Origin: Flavihumibacter sp. CACIAM 22H1
GTDB lineage: Bacteria; Bacteroidota; Bacteroidia; Chitinophagales; Chitinophagaceae
Assembly (NCBI RefSeq): GCF_001601815.1
Contig: NZ_LUKG01000001.1
Location: 56,239 to 116,939, forward strand
DNA length: 60,701 nucleotides
Direction of reading: 5' to 3'
Shown one piece after another: positions 46,151 through 54,874 of the stretch. The notes under the pieces were generated by a model, which worked only from the letters and a program-made list of their open reading frames with translations, ran no database searches and was not told the DNA's origin. How positions within the stretch are numbered: the stretch's first letter is position 1; each line of letters begins with the position of its first letter. Position numbers and translations under genes: made by a program.

Positions 46151-46292
46151 TACACTACTTATTACTGTTAACACAATTATTGCAAATAAAATATGAGTAG
46201 CGGAAAACAACTGATAGGAACAGGGTAGGTGGGAGAAGGCATTTTTAGCCAAAGCATTCAACGCTATTTACAGCATACTCTTCTAATAAATA

Positions 46293-46924
46293 ATGCACCA
46301 GCAGTTAAACAATAAAATACAGGTAGCCATACAGACGGAATTTCCCGATGTGGATATTTATTACACCTTAAACGGTACAGAGCCAACACCCGCTTCTTTA
46401 AAATATACGGAGCCATTCCGGCTTTCCAAAACAGCAGAGGTAAAACAAGGTCCTTCATAAATAAAAAGCCGGTGGGCTATACGGCACACATGAACTTTCC
46501 GATTCATAAAGCTGCCAATGCCTTGGCAACGGTACAGGACAGCACTCAACTACTTACCAAACTTACAGATCTTGAATATGCCCAACCAGACAATACAGAT
46601 CCCAGGTGGCAGAGATTGCCTTCTAACACTACACTGAACCTACAATTTAACCGCCTGACAAAGATCAGCGAATTGCAGTTGACGGCACTGCGTTATACCA
46701 TTAGTAGCTACTACCCCCCGGCAGAGGTGGAAGTCCTGGGATCTATCAAAAAAGCAGCCGCATTCATACAGGGAAGAAATAAAATCAGCTACAAAATCAG
46801 CTTCCCGCCCACCAATATTACCCAATTGAGGATTAAGCTTAGTGGGGTTGACCCGATACCAGCAGGTCATTTCGCTGCGGGGGGTAAAAGTTGGCTATTA
46901 CTGGATGAACTGGTCATAAATTAG
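46293..46924 (+). pseudogene. C-terminal remnant of a GH20-like beta-hexosaminidase
   Basis: The plus strand encodes an Fn3-associated (chitobiase/hexosaminidase C-terminal) module: IQVAIQTEFPDVDIYYTLNGTEPTPASLKYTEPFRLSKTAEVK, then in another frame FINKKPVGYTAHMNFPIHKAANALATVQ and a discoidin-like tail up to 46924. One missing base near 46444 explains the shift: inserting G restores VKARSFINKKPVG. The large catalytic domain that should precede it is absent; only stops are found upstream of 46290. Such modules end GH20 enzymes in Bacteroidota. It is a relic of another glycan-degrading gene beside the decayed regulator. Confidence 0.75.
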
Positions 46925-47413
46925 TGTCGTCCATGTGTCAATGGGGTTTCATCCATGCATCATTCAATTGTTTGTCAATAGGTTAGCTATTTTTAAGCAC
47001 TTGGTTGGTACATGGATGACACATGCTTTACGCGGTGGAGGTACATGAGCAGGGTTTCGGAAAAACAGTTGCTACCAGCGTCCGTTCTAACCAACCTCTA
47101 CATCAGGTTCTTTTAGTAGCAATCCATCACTTTCCCCGATTTCAAACAAGATATATCATAGAGCTTCACGACTTAACTGTCCAAGCAGATAGTCAGCCCC
47201 GAAATCAATAATAGCAGTAAGGGAAAGCGTATATAAATATGGGATGATATCGGCCTTACCAGTTATACCTGCCTTCGGAGAATAAGTTATACCCCTCCAA
47301 AAAGCTGAATAATATATGTTAAAGGATGTCATTCTTACACAAAAGTGTAAGAACAAAATGCCTGCAGTTAGCTAGTTTTATTATTATAAATATACTTAGT
47401 AATAACTATCAGC
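46925..47413. other. Intergenic stretch upstream of the response regulator
   Basis: A 489-bp stretch following the hexosaminidase remnant. Short frames exist on both strands but none resembles a protein. It contains a 9-bp perfect hairpin (47332-47353) and an AT-rich region just before the response regulator start, which probably carries its promoter. Weakly related copies of CATGTGTCA occur in opposite orientation near 46935 and 47020. Confidence 0.5.
47332..47353. promoter_or_regulatory. Short perfect hairpin upstream of response regulator gene
   Basis: TTCTTACAC (47332-47340), loop AAAA, GTGTAAGAA (47345-47353). It lies 61 bp upstream of the response regulator start. A dyad like this can be an operator for the LuxR-type protein itself or a small hairpin in the leader; no evidence decides between them. 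Confidence 0.4.
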
Positions 47414-48037
47414 ATGGCACTCTCCCCTACCACAATATTGATAGTGGATGACCATCAGTTAATTAGAGAAACATGGGCGCATATTTTAAGCAATGAAAGT
47501 CACCTGAAAGTGGTTGGCAAAGCAGCTAATGGAGAAGAATGTATAGAATTGGTTAATACCCTTAATCCGGATATCATCCTAATGGATATTGATATGAAAC
47601 CAATCAATGGAATTAAGGCAACCCGTGAAGTACGAAAGATATCCAACCCTATAAAAGTTATCGGAATTTCGATGCATTCTCACCCACATTATGTGAACAG
47701 GATGCTGGAAGAGGGAGCAAGGGGTTATATCACTAAAAACGTTTCAAAACCTGTGCTTCTGGAAGCCATAGAGGAAGTTAGTAAAGGGAACAGGTATTTA
47801 TCGCCAGATGTTAAAGTGACACTGGTAGAGTACGTATTAACCCAGGAAAAAAATAAAAAAAGAATATCGGAACGGGAATATGAAATTGTAGAGTTGATCT
47901 GCCAGGGCTTGACATCTTTTGAAATAAGCCAAAAGCTACAGATCAAAAAAACGACCGTGGAAGTACACAGACACAATATTCTACGAAAACTAAACCTTAA
48001 AAATACAGCCGAACTGGTTAATCAGTTTTATTGCTAG
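47414..48037 (+). CDS. NarL/LuxR-type response regulator
   Basis: A 207-residue two-component response regulator. The receiver domain has the acidic pair Asp12-Asp13 (IVDDHQLIRETW), the phospho-accepting Asp58 (IILMDIDMKPINGI) and a lysine late in the domain (YITKNVSKPVLLEAI). The C-terminal LuxR helix-turn-helix is ISEREYEIVELICQGLTSFEISQKLQIKKTTVEVHRHNILRKL (about residues 145-190). No histidine kinase is found in the window, so it is an orphan locally. The next gene, a C1q-like secreted protein, starts 28 bp later and may be co-transcribed. Confidence 0.93.
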   Translation: MALSPTTILIVDDHQLIRETWAHILSNESHLKVVGKAANGEECIELVNTLNPDIILMDIDMKPINGIKATREVRKISNPIKVIGISMHSHPHYVNRMLEEGARGYITKNVSKPVLLEAIEEVSKGNRYLSPDVKVTLVEYVLTQEKNKKRISEREYEIVELICQGLTSFEISQKLQIKKTTVEVHRHNILRKLNLKNTAELVNQFYC

Positions 48038-48064
48038 CGTCCTAAAAATAAAAATCCAAGTAGT

Positions 48065-48787
48065 ATGAAATATCTAATTTTTCTTATGTTCTCTATCATT
48101 TACGTGCATAGCTATGCACAAAATGTAGGCATCAATACCAATTCGCCGCAAGGCACCTTGGATGTAAATGGAACTCCTGCAAATACCGGCGCTTCAGATG
48201 GAATTATTCCACCCCGGATAACAAGGGCACAACTGATAGCAAAAACCGGTTATGGAGCCAATCATGCCGGCTCAGTAGTTTATATAACCGATTTAAGTGG
48301 AACCGTAAATAATATTACCCGGCATGTACAACATATTGGACTATACGTATTTGATGGAACAAAATGGAATCCACTTCAGAATAAAATGCTCGGTTTTTCA
48401 GCGGTTAGAACCACTTCATTTACAATACCTGCCATAACATTTACCACGCTGGTTTATCCTGAAAAGGATTACGATACAAACAACTGGTATAATACATCTA
48501 CTGGCGTATTTCAACCAACTCAGCCAGGTTATTATAATGTGAACGCTTCTGCTACGATCTATGACACAAAAGAATATCTACGAATAATATCAATTTATAA
48601 AAATGGGGCGCTTTTTACAAGCGGTAGTGCTCACTATTCAAATGGAGTTTGTATATCGGTTTCTTCATTAGTTTATTTTAATGGCACAACGGACTATATA
48701 AATATAACCCTCTATTGCAACCAGGCTCTTTCAGTAACACCTGCCCGTCGTGAAACCTTTTTCCAGGCCTACTTTGTGGGTAATTAA
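48065..48787 (+). CDS. Secreted C1q-like protein
   Basis: A 240-residue secreted protein (signal peptide 1-19, HSYAQ). The N-terminal part has the VGINTNSPQGTLDVNG repeat-like motif common in Bacteroidota surface and tail-like proteins, then GIIPPRITRAQLIAK and GLYVFDGTKWNPLQ. The C-terminal ~130 residues resemble a C1q/TNF-like jelly-roll: GFSAVRTTSFTIPAITFTTLVYP, WYNTSTGVFQPTQPGYYNVNASATIY and a final AYFVGN strand. Such domains trimerise and mediate adhesion or binding. The precise role is unknown. About 250 bp separate it from the convergent barrel gene, and no confident gene lies in that gap. Confidence 0.75.
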   Translation: MKYLIFLMFSIIYVHSYAQNVGINTNSPQGTLDVNGTPANTGASDGIIPPRITRAQLIAKTGYGANHAGSVVYITDLSGTVNNITRHVQHIGLYVFDGTKWNPLQNKMLGFSAVRTTSFTIPAITFTTLVYPEKDYDTNNWYNTSTGVFQPTQPGYYNVNASATIYDTKEYLRIISIYKNGALFTSGSAHYSNGVCISVSSLVYFNGTTDYINITLYCNQALSVTPARRETFFQAYFVGN

Positions 48788-49033
48788 TTATTAGTCAATA
48801 ATTCAATACGTATGAATCATTGTTTTATTCAAACCTTAGTAAAAGTTAGTACAACTGGTAGTTCGCTCCCTCCACAAAATAGGCTGAGCAATAATGGGAG
48901 TCGACTTAAAGTTGGAACTCCACCCACACTATTCGTAAATGGAGAATTTAGCAACGTTAGCAAAGTAAAGGAGATAGCGACTAATAGACCGGAAAACACC
49001 AATACTGTTACTACAAGTTTACCACTCTTTCCT

Positions 49034-49969
49034 TTAGAATTTATAGGCTACATGAGCCATCCATCTATTGCCGGCACGTGCAAATCCATTCGCCAATTCC
49101 TGGCTTAAGGGCGTCTGGAAATAACCGCCCATTGCCCATCTTTTGGCTGCCAGCATTTCCGCTCCAATTGACCCCATCAATAACCTTCCTCCCGATACAT
49201 CCAGTTTATAACCAGCATCGCGATCCAACCTGGCATATTCCAGGCTTGCCCCTAAATTTGGACTCACACTGGACTTTGGACCCACCTTAAACTTGTGATA
49301 AACCTGTGTATTGATAGTAGCTTTATTTCCATACCGATAGGAGTCTCTATTTTCTGTGTTTATTTTATAACTCGCATTTACATTTATGCCCAGGTCCTGA
49401 ACCCTCAAATCATACGCAGCATTTAACAAAAAATCAATACTGCCCGTTCCTAATTGAAAAGTATTAATCGATGGTCCGCTTACATCCCTACCATTCTGAT
49501 CATATTGGCCAAAAGGAAGCTTTACGCCTCCTCCTACCCATAAAATCTGATGAACCATTTTGGGATGATCTCCCTCCAGCATACTCATCTTTTTATATAC
49601 CTGGTAAAACCCATTCACGGTTGCATCTCCCAATCCCATCCTTGACTCCCTTGAACCAGCGTTTTCCTTGCTGATTACCTGAAAGGGTACTGTTGCCATC
49701 AACCGGAACTTAGGTGCAAGGTGCCAGGCGCCCCACCACTCCATTGTATGGAATCGTTCTTTGGTGGTTAGATAACTGGTACTTCCACCGGCACCTATAT
49801 GCGTAATCAGTTGGTTATATCGATACCGCAACCCCATCAGGCGCTTATTGAATTCCGGTAAGATGCCTACGTAATATGTCCCAACACCGCAGCCGCAGAT
49901 ATCACAAGCTAACGAGTCTTTATTCCCGATAAGAAAAATCAATAATATACTCAGTGTTATCTTCTTCAT
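49034..49969 (-). CDS. Barrel-like outer-membrane protein with N-terminal CDICGCG motif
   Basis: A 311-residue protein whose signal peptide (1-21) is followed directly by ACDICGCGVGTYYVG, a cysteine cluster that could bind a metal such as copper. The rest has the alternating hydrophobic/polar pattern of a beta-barrel (GLRYRYNQL, FRLMATVPFQV, GGGVKLPFGQYDQNG, INVNASYKINTE) and ends in a typical C-terminal strand WMAHVAYKF. It is the last gene of the leftward MbnP/MbnH operon, its ATG overlapping the upstream TGA (ATGA). An outer-membrane channel or binding protein for copper is an inference from the motif and context. Confidence 0.75.
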   Translation of the reverse strand: MKKITLSILLIFLIGNKDSLACDICGCGVGTYYVGILPEFNKRLMGLRYRYNQLITHIGAGGSTSYLTTKERFHTMEWWGAWHLAPKFRLMATVPFQVISKENAGSRESRMGLGDATVNGFYQVYKKMSMLEGDHPKMVHQILWVGGGVKLPFGQYDQNGRDVSGPSINTFQLGTGSIDFLLNAAYDLRVQDLGINVNASYKINTENRDSYRYGNKATINTQVYHKFKVGPKSSVSPNLGASLEYARLDRDAGYKLDVSGGRLLMGSIGAEMLAAKRWAMGGYFQTPLSQELANGFARAGNRWMAHVAYKF

Positions 49970-50586
49970 GGTTTGGTCTCATTTGCTATTTCCAACTGGA
50001 CTTGTTTTCGCTCCCATTCAAAAGTCAGTACGGCTGTTTGCTTATCTTTTTTGGTCAATTTATATCGGAGTCTTTCTACCGGTTTTTCAAGTTGTACGGG
50101 TGTTACCTGTCCCCGCCATACATCTTCTGATTCCTGGTATTCATCTGCCAAATGCTGATCGTATCGCTTATTCAGGATAACTGTCCAGCTACTGCTGTCA
50201 GGTATCGTAAACAGGGCATACATGCCTTCCGGAATCTGCTTTCCCTGAATTACTACGGGACTGGTAAATGAGATAGTGGTTGCCTTATGTGCTCCTGTCA
50301 CCCATACCTGTTGATAAGGAACCAGTCCGCCCCAAACCACCCTGTTTTTTACTCCGGGTGAACTGTAAGCAAGGTGAATATGTTGTTGCTCGAGATTTAC
50401 CATGGTAACCCGAAGCGGACTACCTTTCAATGTATCTTTTGTAATTAGCCCCTTTTCTAAGCTGTCTATATAGGATTCAGCTCCAAGGGATTCAATTTTA
50501 TGGCCGGCATGTAGATTTCCTTCTTCATTACCTGTGGCACAGGCGAAGAGAAACGCACATCCTGTTAAAATGAATAGTTGTTTCAT
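49966..50586 (-). CDS. DUF2911-family lipoprotein
   Basis: A 206-residue lipoprotein (FLFACA, Cys16). The sequence has the DUF2911 pattern: VWGGLVPYQQVWVTGAHKATTISFTSPVVIQGKQIPEGMYALFTIPDSSSWTVILNKRYDQ. A His-containing stretch (LHAGHKI) lies just after the lipid anchor, with a further HIH near residue 72, and may bind metal. The function of DUF2911 is unknown; many members occur in Bacteroidota. The start overlaps the MbnH stop by one base (TAATG), so it is part of the same operon. Confidence 0.8.
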   Translation of the reverse strand: MKQLFILTGCAFLFACATGNEEGNLHAGHKIESLGAESYIDSLEKGLITKDTLKGSPLRVTMVNLEQQHIHLAYSSPGVKNRVVWGGLVPYQQVWVTGAHKATTISFTSPVVIQGKQIPEGMYALFTIPDSSSWTVILNKRYDQHLADEYQESEDVWRGQVTPVQLEKPVERLRYKLTKKDKQTAVLTFEWERKQVQLEIANETKP

Positions 50587-51626
50587 TATTCTGCAAATAG
50601 AGGATTCTTTATAAATGCGGTATCATTCAATGTCAGTAAAAATGCTTTCAGCTGACTTCGCTCTTCCGAAGTCAAAGGTATTCCAGGTTGATTTCCATTT
50701 TTAAGTAATGGATCCAGATTGGGGGTCGCTTTCATATTTTCGGCATAGTGATCCAATGCAGCATCCAGTGTACGCATTCTTCCATCGTGCATATAGGGCG
50801 CTGTAAAAGAAAGATTACGCAGCGTAGGCACTTTAAATTTAAACCGGTCTGACGGTTGTAAACTAATTGCCACTCTTCCCGAATCCTGATTAGGGCCAAT
50901 TCCAATTCCATTGTCCCGGAAGCTATTATCAGTAAATAGTGGTTCGGCATGACAACTGTTGCAATGTGTCTGAAAAAGCGCATAACCACGTTGCTCCGTC
51001 GCTGAAAAGCTTGCTTGGCCCCGCTTAACCTGATCGTATCTGGATTGATCGCTTACCAGCATCACCATAAATTGAGACAAGGCTTTCATTACCCTTCCGG
51101 TATTGATTTCTTCTGTTCCAAATGCCTTTTTGAACAATCTCGGATACTCCGGATGCGATTTAAGTTTTAAAATAATATTGGCTACCGACTCATCCATCTC
51201 AACCGGATTGGTAATGGGTGATATCGGGAAAAGATCCAGATCAAAAATGCCGCCATCCCAGTTAAAGGAACTATACCAGGCCAAATTAGCGAGAGAAGGT
51301 GAATTTCTATGGCCCAGCCGATCATCTATACCATGACTAACATCATGTCCATGGTGTGTAAAGCCGGCACTTTGAATATGACAGGAACCACAGCTAATGG
51401 TATTGTTTCTGGAGAACCTGGGCTCATAGAATAATCGTCTGCCCAATTCAAATCCTTCTTCAGTAACCGGATTGGCTCCCAACCTATATACAACCGGCGG
51501 AAACTCCCGTGGGGCACTAAAGCCCTGGAAAACGGAACTAACCTGCTTTTCACAAGCAACCAGCAGAAACATCGTTCCTGCCAAAACTCCACTAATCCAT
51601 TTTATCTGATGCATGGGATGCTTCAT
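50586..51626 (-). CDS. MbnH-like di-haem peroxidase (copy 1)
   Basis: A 346-residue di-haem cytochrome of the CcpA/MauG/MbnH superfamily, exported as a lipoprotein (LLVACE, Cys25). Two c-type haem motifs are present: CGSCH (79-83) and CNSCH (222-226). Other family segments are GRRLFYEPRFSRNNTISC, HRNSPSLANLAWY, FNWDGG, KVPTLRNLSFTAPYMHDGRMRTLDAALDHY. In the methanobactin system MbnH oxidises a tryptophan of its partner MbnP to kynurenine. The direct coupling here to an mbnP-like gene (TAA immediately followed by ATG) identifies this as an MbnH-type enzyme rather than a general cytochrome c peroxidase. Confidence 0.88.
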   Translation of the reverse strand: MKHPMHQIKWISGVLAGTMFLLVACEKQVSSVFQGFSAPREFPPVVYRLGANPVTEEGFELGRRLFYEPRFSRNNTISCGSCHIQSAGFTHHGHDVSHGIDDRLGHRNSPSLANLAWYSSFNWDGGIFDLDLFPISPITNPVEMDESVANIILKLKSHPEYPRLFKKAFGTEEINTGRVMKALSQFMVMLVSDQSRYDQVKRGQASFSATEQRGYALFQTHCNSCHAEPLFTDNSFRDNGIGIGPNQDSGRVAISLQPSDRFKFKVPTLRNLSFTAPYMHDGRMRTLDAALDHYAENMKATPNLDPLLKNGNQPGIPLTSEERSQLKAFLLTLNDTAFIKNPLFAE

Positions 51627-52436
51627 TTAATTTTCCGTATGATCATGCACAAACATGTATTGATAATTATTTGCCACCAGGCGACTGTATTCACTAAACA
51701 TTACACTTGGATGCGTTGCCAGAGACACGGTAGTTGTACCATTAAATACTTTTGCGATATCAACGAGAAGATGAATGTTGGCAGCTCTTCCTGTTCTGAC
51801 TTTGGCAACTCCTCCCGCCTGAAGGTCAATATCAATCACTTTAATATTATTGATGTTTTGAACATTGTACCCGCCAAATCCTCCAATATGATACCTGAAT
51901 TTTCGTTGTCCGGACGGATCAACAGGCACACTGGCAGATGTTCCCTCCATTTTCAAAAAGATATACCCCGAATTCCAACCCCAATACATTCCTGACTCCA
52001 TGCCTCCTGACGGATCAAGTACTCCTTTTCTTTTATCAATACCCAGGGTACTGCGCACACTATCCACTCCTAATGTGAACCGAACCGATTTATAATCTCC
52101 TACGGGTACTTTCATATTGGCAAACCGATCAGCAGCCTGGCCCTCCCGGATTAGAAAATAAGAACTGTCCTGGGGAACCGTATATACCGTTCCGTCTGCT
52201 TTAGTGAATGAAACATTGCTGATAAAGTATTGCAACAAATCAACCGTATATTCTTCTCCGGCATCGTTTTTATACACACCAGTTCCTAGTTGTAGATTAT
52301 ATCCACCCACTATATTGTCAAATTCTATACTTAGTGGCGCGAGGGTTGAACTGTCCATAGGTGTTTCAGTAGTCTTCTCACAACCAAGAAAAACGAGGGA
52401 AACAATCAAACCAGTTAAACTTTTTATGGTACTCAT
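51627..52436 (-). CDS. MbnP-like copper-binding lipoprotein (copy 1)
   Basis: A 269-residue lipoprotein (VFLGCE, Cys19) of the MbnP family. The core includes YFISNVSFTKADG, VPVGDYKSVRFTLGVDS, GMYWGWNSGYIFLKMEGT (Trp152 and Trp154) and FRYHIGGFGGYN. A tryptophan in this WxW region is the likely site of MbnH-catalysed kynurenine formation, by analogy to characterised MbnP. The C-terminal FVHDHTEN is histidine-containing. It lies 5 bp downstream of MbnH copy 2 and directly before MbnH copy 1. Confidence 0.88.
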   Translation of the reverse strand: MSTIKSLTGLIVSLVFLGCEKTTETPMDSSTLAPLSIEFDNIVGGYNLQLGTGVYKNDAGEEYTVDLLQYFISNVSFTKADGTVYTVPQDSSYFLIREGQAADRFANMKVPVGDYKSVRFTLGVDSVRSTLGIDKRKGVLDPSGGMESGMYWGWNSGYIFLKMEGTSASVPVDPSGQRKFRYHIGGFGGYNVQNINNIKVIDIDLQAGGVAKVRTGRAANIHLLVDIAKVFNGTTTVSLATHPSVMFSEYSRLVANNYQYMFVHDHTEN

Positions 52437-52441
52437 TTTTT

Positions 52442-53524
52442 TTAATTAAAAGGATTCTGAAAAGAAGGGTTGCGGAGTAAGCTGCTATCTGTAAGTGTTT
52501 TAAGGAAAGCCAGCAACTGACTTTTTTCTTGTACTGATAATGGAATACCAGCTGTTCCATTCTTTTTCATGACAGCAGTATCCAGTGTTGGAGAGTGCTT
52601 TACGTTATTGATATAATGATCCAGTACCTGCTCCAGTGTTGAAAATCTGCCGTCATGCATATAGGGGCCGGTAATAGCAATATTGCGCAGGGTAGGCGTT
52701 TTAAATTTGCCAAGATCAGCCGGATTAAAACTTATTCTGAATCTTCCCATATAGATACGTTCATGCGCATCGTTAGAGAAATCAGCATCAAGCCCGTTAT
52801 TGTGATATAAATTATCTGTAAAAAGTGGAGCCGTATGACAGGAATTACAGAATTGGGAAAACAATTCCAATCCGGCTTTTTCATCAGCTGAAAAATTTAC
52901 GCCTGAACCAGCTACATAGCTATCGTACTTTGATTTCGTACTGATCAGGGTCCTTTGAAATTGAGCAAGTGCCCGTACGATATAGGCAGACCGGATCGTA
53001 TCAGCAAAGGCTCGCCTGAACTCCTGCACATAAAGCGGGTCAGCTTTTACTTCTTCCAGCAATTCAACTAAATTCTGATCCATTTCATCATGCGCGGCAA
53101 GCGGTGCAAAGGCCTGAGACTCCAGATTGGTACTGCCACCATCCCAAAAAAGGCCATTCGTAATCCAGGCACTGTTCACCAGGGTTGGAGAATGCCGGAG
53201 CAATACCGTTCCGGAAACTCCGGCCGTACTTAATGCAATTCCATCGGTAAATGCTTTTTCTGGTGCGTGACAGGTAGCACAGGATATTTTATTGTTGGCC
53301 GAAAGCCTTGGATCAAAGAACAAACGGCGGCCCAAAGCCACACCTTCCTCTGTTAACGGATTATCAGAGGAAGGTGGGATAGGCGGAAAATGGGCAGGCA
53401 GTTCAGGCTGCATTGGTACCGGACCCGGCACAACTGTTTCATTGGCAGAACACGCAGTTAATAATAGCGCACTACCGAAAAGGATCAGTTTGCTTATACC
53501 TGCTATTTTCCGTTTCAAATACAC
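52442..53524 (-). CDS. MbnH-like di-haem peroxidase (copy 2)
   Basis: A 360-residue paralogue of the enzyme at 50586. It starts at GTG, sharing one base with the preceding stop (TAGTG). The signal is lipoprotein-like (LLLTAC, Cys25), followed by a proline-rich linker. Haem motifs are CATCH (82-86) and CNSCH (226-230). Family segments include GRRLFFDPRLSANNKISC, LLRHSPTLVNSAW, LFWDGGSTNLESQAFAPL and FKTPTLRNIAITGPYMHDGRFSTLEQVLDHY. It is expected to oxidise the neighbouring MbnP (copy 2) in the periplasm or on the cell surface. Confidence 0.88.
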   Translation of the reverse strand: MYLKRKIAGISKLILFGSALLLTACSANETVVPGPVPMQPELPAHFPPIPPSSDNPLTEEGVALGRRLFFDPRLSANNKISCATCHAPEKAFTDGIALSTAGVSGTVLLRHSPTLVNSAWITNGLFWDGGSTNLESQAFAPLAAHDEMDQNLVELLEEVKADPLYVQEFRRAFADTIRSAYIVRALAQFQRTLISTKSKYDSYVAGSGVNFSADEKAGLELFSQFCNSCHTAPLFTDNLYHNNGLDADFSNDAHERIYMGRFRISFNPADLGKFKTPTLRNIAITGPYMHDGRFSTLEQVLDHYINNVKHSPTLDTAVMKKNGTAGIPLSVQEKSQLLAFLKTLTDSSLLRNPSFQNPFN

Positions 53525-54303
53525 TATTGTGCAGTTTTAACACTGAAAACTTTAGTTGCATAATTAGTGGCAACCTGTTGCATAATGGTAGCCTGCCCGG
53601 CTCCGATAGAAGGAGTTGTAAGCAGATCTATTCCATCAAAAACCTTGTCGACACTAACAGCCAGGTCAATTGCTGTTTCTTTTTTGGAACTGATTTCGAT
53701 TACTGCTGGCAATTGCAAGGATAGAGATTCATAATTGTCATTTAAACCAGTTTCCACCTGAATGGATTTGGTGGTTGATCCTTCCTTCACAGAACCTTTT
53801 AAAGCACTGAAAATATAGGTGGTATGCCACATCCAGGAAACATTGGTCATTCCGTTGAGCTGTGATAATTCACCAGCCTGTAAACTGAGGTTATCATTGT
53901 ACTTGGAGTCAACCCCAATAGAAAATTTAACAGTCTTGTATTCTCCCTTTGGAACATTGCTGATAATGACAGTCTCACGTTTCTTAGCCGGATAGGTAAA
54001 GGAACCATCCTGAACATCAACTGCTCCGGTTTCTTCCAACAGATAATAGGAATTGGGGATCTTCACTTCTAAACCATCTGCTTTTACCAAAATAACGTTG
54101 CTTACCCAATAACGAAACTGATCAAATTTGTACGTCTTATTTTGAATAGTATACTCTTTATTTAATGCCAGGTCTTCCGATCCAACTCTTGCATCAAAAC
54201 TAAGGTTCAATGTCCCATCTCCTTCTTCGGTAACAACTTTTTCTTTTGTACAGGATCCCAGGATAATTGCAAGGGTGCTAAACAGTATAATAACTTTTTT
54301 CAT
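53524..54303 (-). CDS. MbnP-like copper-binding lipoprotein (copy 2)
   Basis: A 259-residue lipoprotein (AIILGSC, Cys18) of the MbnP family. The ATG at 54303 is chosen because it starts the signal peptide MKKVIILFSTLAIILG; an upstream ATG would add 18 residues. Core segments: FRYWVSNVILVKADG, PKGEYKTVKFSIGVDS, NGMTNVSWMWHTTYIFSALKG (Trp157 and Trp159). Unlike the other two MbnP proteins it lacks the YHIGG segment. It is the first MbnP of the leftward operon and overlaps MbnH copy 2 by one base. Confidence 0.87.
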   Translation of the reverse strand: MKKVIILFSTLAIILGSCTKEKVVTEEGDGTLNLSFDARVGSEDLALNKEYTIQNKTYKFDQFRYWVSNVILVKADGLEVKIPNSYYLLEETGAVDVQDGSFTYPAKKRETVIISNVPKGEYKTVKFSIGVDSKYNDNLSLQAGELSQLNGMTNVSWMWHTTYIFSALKGSVKEGSTTKSIQVETGLNDNYESLSLQLPAVIEISSKKETAIDLAVSVDKVFDGIDLLTTPSIGAGQATIMQQVATNYATKVFSVKTAQ

Positions 54304-54443
54304 TGTAATAATAGTTGAATAAATAAAGCATGGCAGCACAAGTCCTTTGCCAGTCAAAAAAATTCTTTCTGACAGGACATAACTCTTCTGACAGGGATTT
54401 ACATCCCAAAAAACAGGAAAAACATCAGCTTATTATATTGGCA

Positions 54444-54839
54444 TTAAACTGCCGGGGGATGGAAAATATCCACCAAAAAAATACTGTGGAATTCTTCCTT
54501 GTTGCGAATGAAATGTTGGATATTTGTTGACGCGAAAGACCTCTCTATAGTATAAGTTGGAAGGTCTTCAACAAACTCAACGGAAAGTGTAACGGCTGTT
54601 TTTTGTTCTTTTCCGGAATCCGGTGTTTCAGCAGCTTTTTTGAGCTTCTGCATCAGCAAGCATTTTCCTTCACAATTCAAACTGGTATTAAACCTGTTTT
54701 CACAAAGGTATTTGCTGATATAGTCTTTATTCGAATTATAATCAAGCAGAATAATATATGAGGCAAGCATCTTTCCGGTAAGAATTAGCACCAGAAATAG
54801 CACACTAATATATCGTCCTAGTTTATACATCTGGGGCAA
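54444..54839 (-). CDS. Small membrane-anchored cysteine-containing protein
   Basis: A 131-residue protein; the start may be the second ATG at 54830 (MYKLGRYISV). One N-terminal hydrophobic segment (YISVLFLVLILTGKMLASYIILL) is followed by NKDYISKYLCENRFNTSLNCEGKCLLMQKLKKA, which contains three cysteines in a C-x12-C-x3-C pattern. Similar small proteins are often found near copper or iron uptake genes in Bacteroidota (general recollection, not checked). It is the first gene of the leftward MbnP/MbnH operon and has a 35-bp gap to the divergent third MbnP gene. Metal sensing or delivery is a guess. Confidence 0.7.
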   Translation of the reverse strand: MPQMYKLGRYISVLFLVLILTGKMLASYIILLDYNSNKDYISKYLCENRFNTSLNCEGKCLLMQKLKKAAETPDSGKEQKTAVTLSVEFVEDLPTYTIERSFASTNIQHFIRNKEEFHSIFLVDIFHPPAV

Positions 54840-54874
54840 AGTTAGGACAAGAATTTAGTTACAAAGAAAAAAAT

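Noticed and set aside
46928-47027. Inverted CATGTGTCA-like pair as ends of an insertion sequence
   Set aside because: The matches are short and imperfect and no transposase lies between them.
47023-47211. Open frame of 62 codons upstream of the response regulator
   Set aside because: No recognisable motif, poor codon pattern and no partner gene; treated as chance.
48812-49108. Open frame of 98 codons on the plus strand between the C1q-like and barrel genes
   Set aside because: Low-complexity Ser/Thr/Asn-rich translation, no homology recognised, and it runs 75 bp into the well-supported barrel gene on the other strand.
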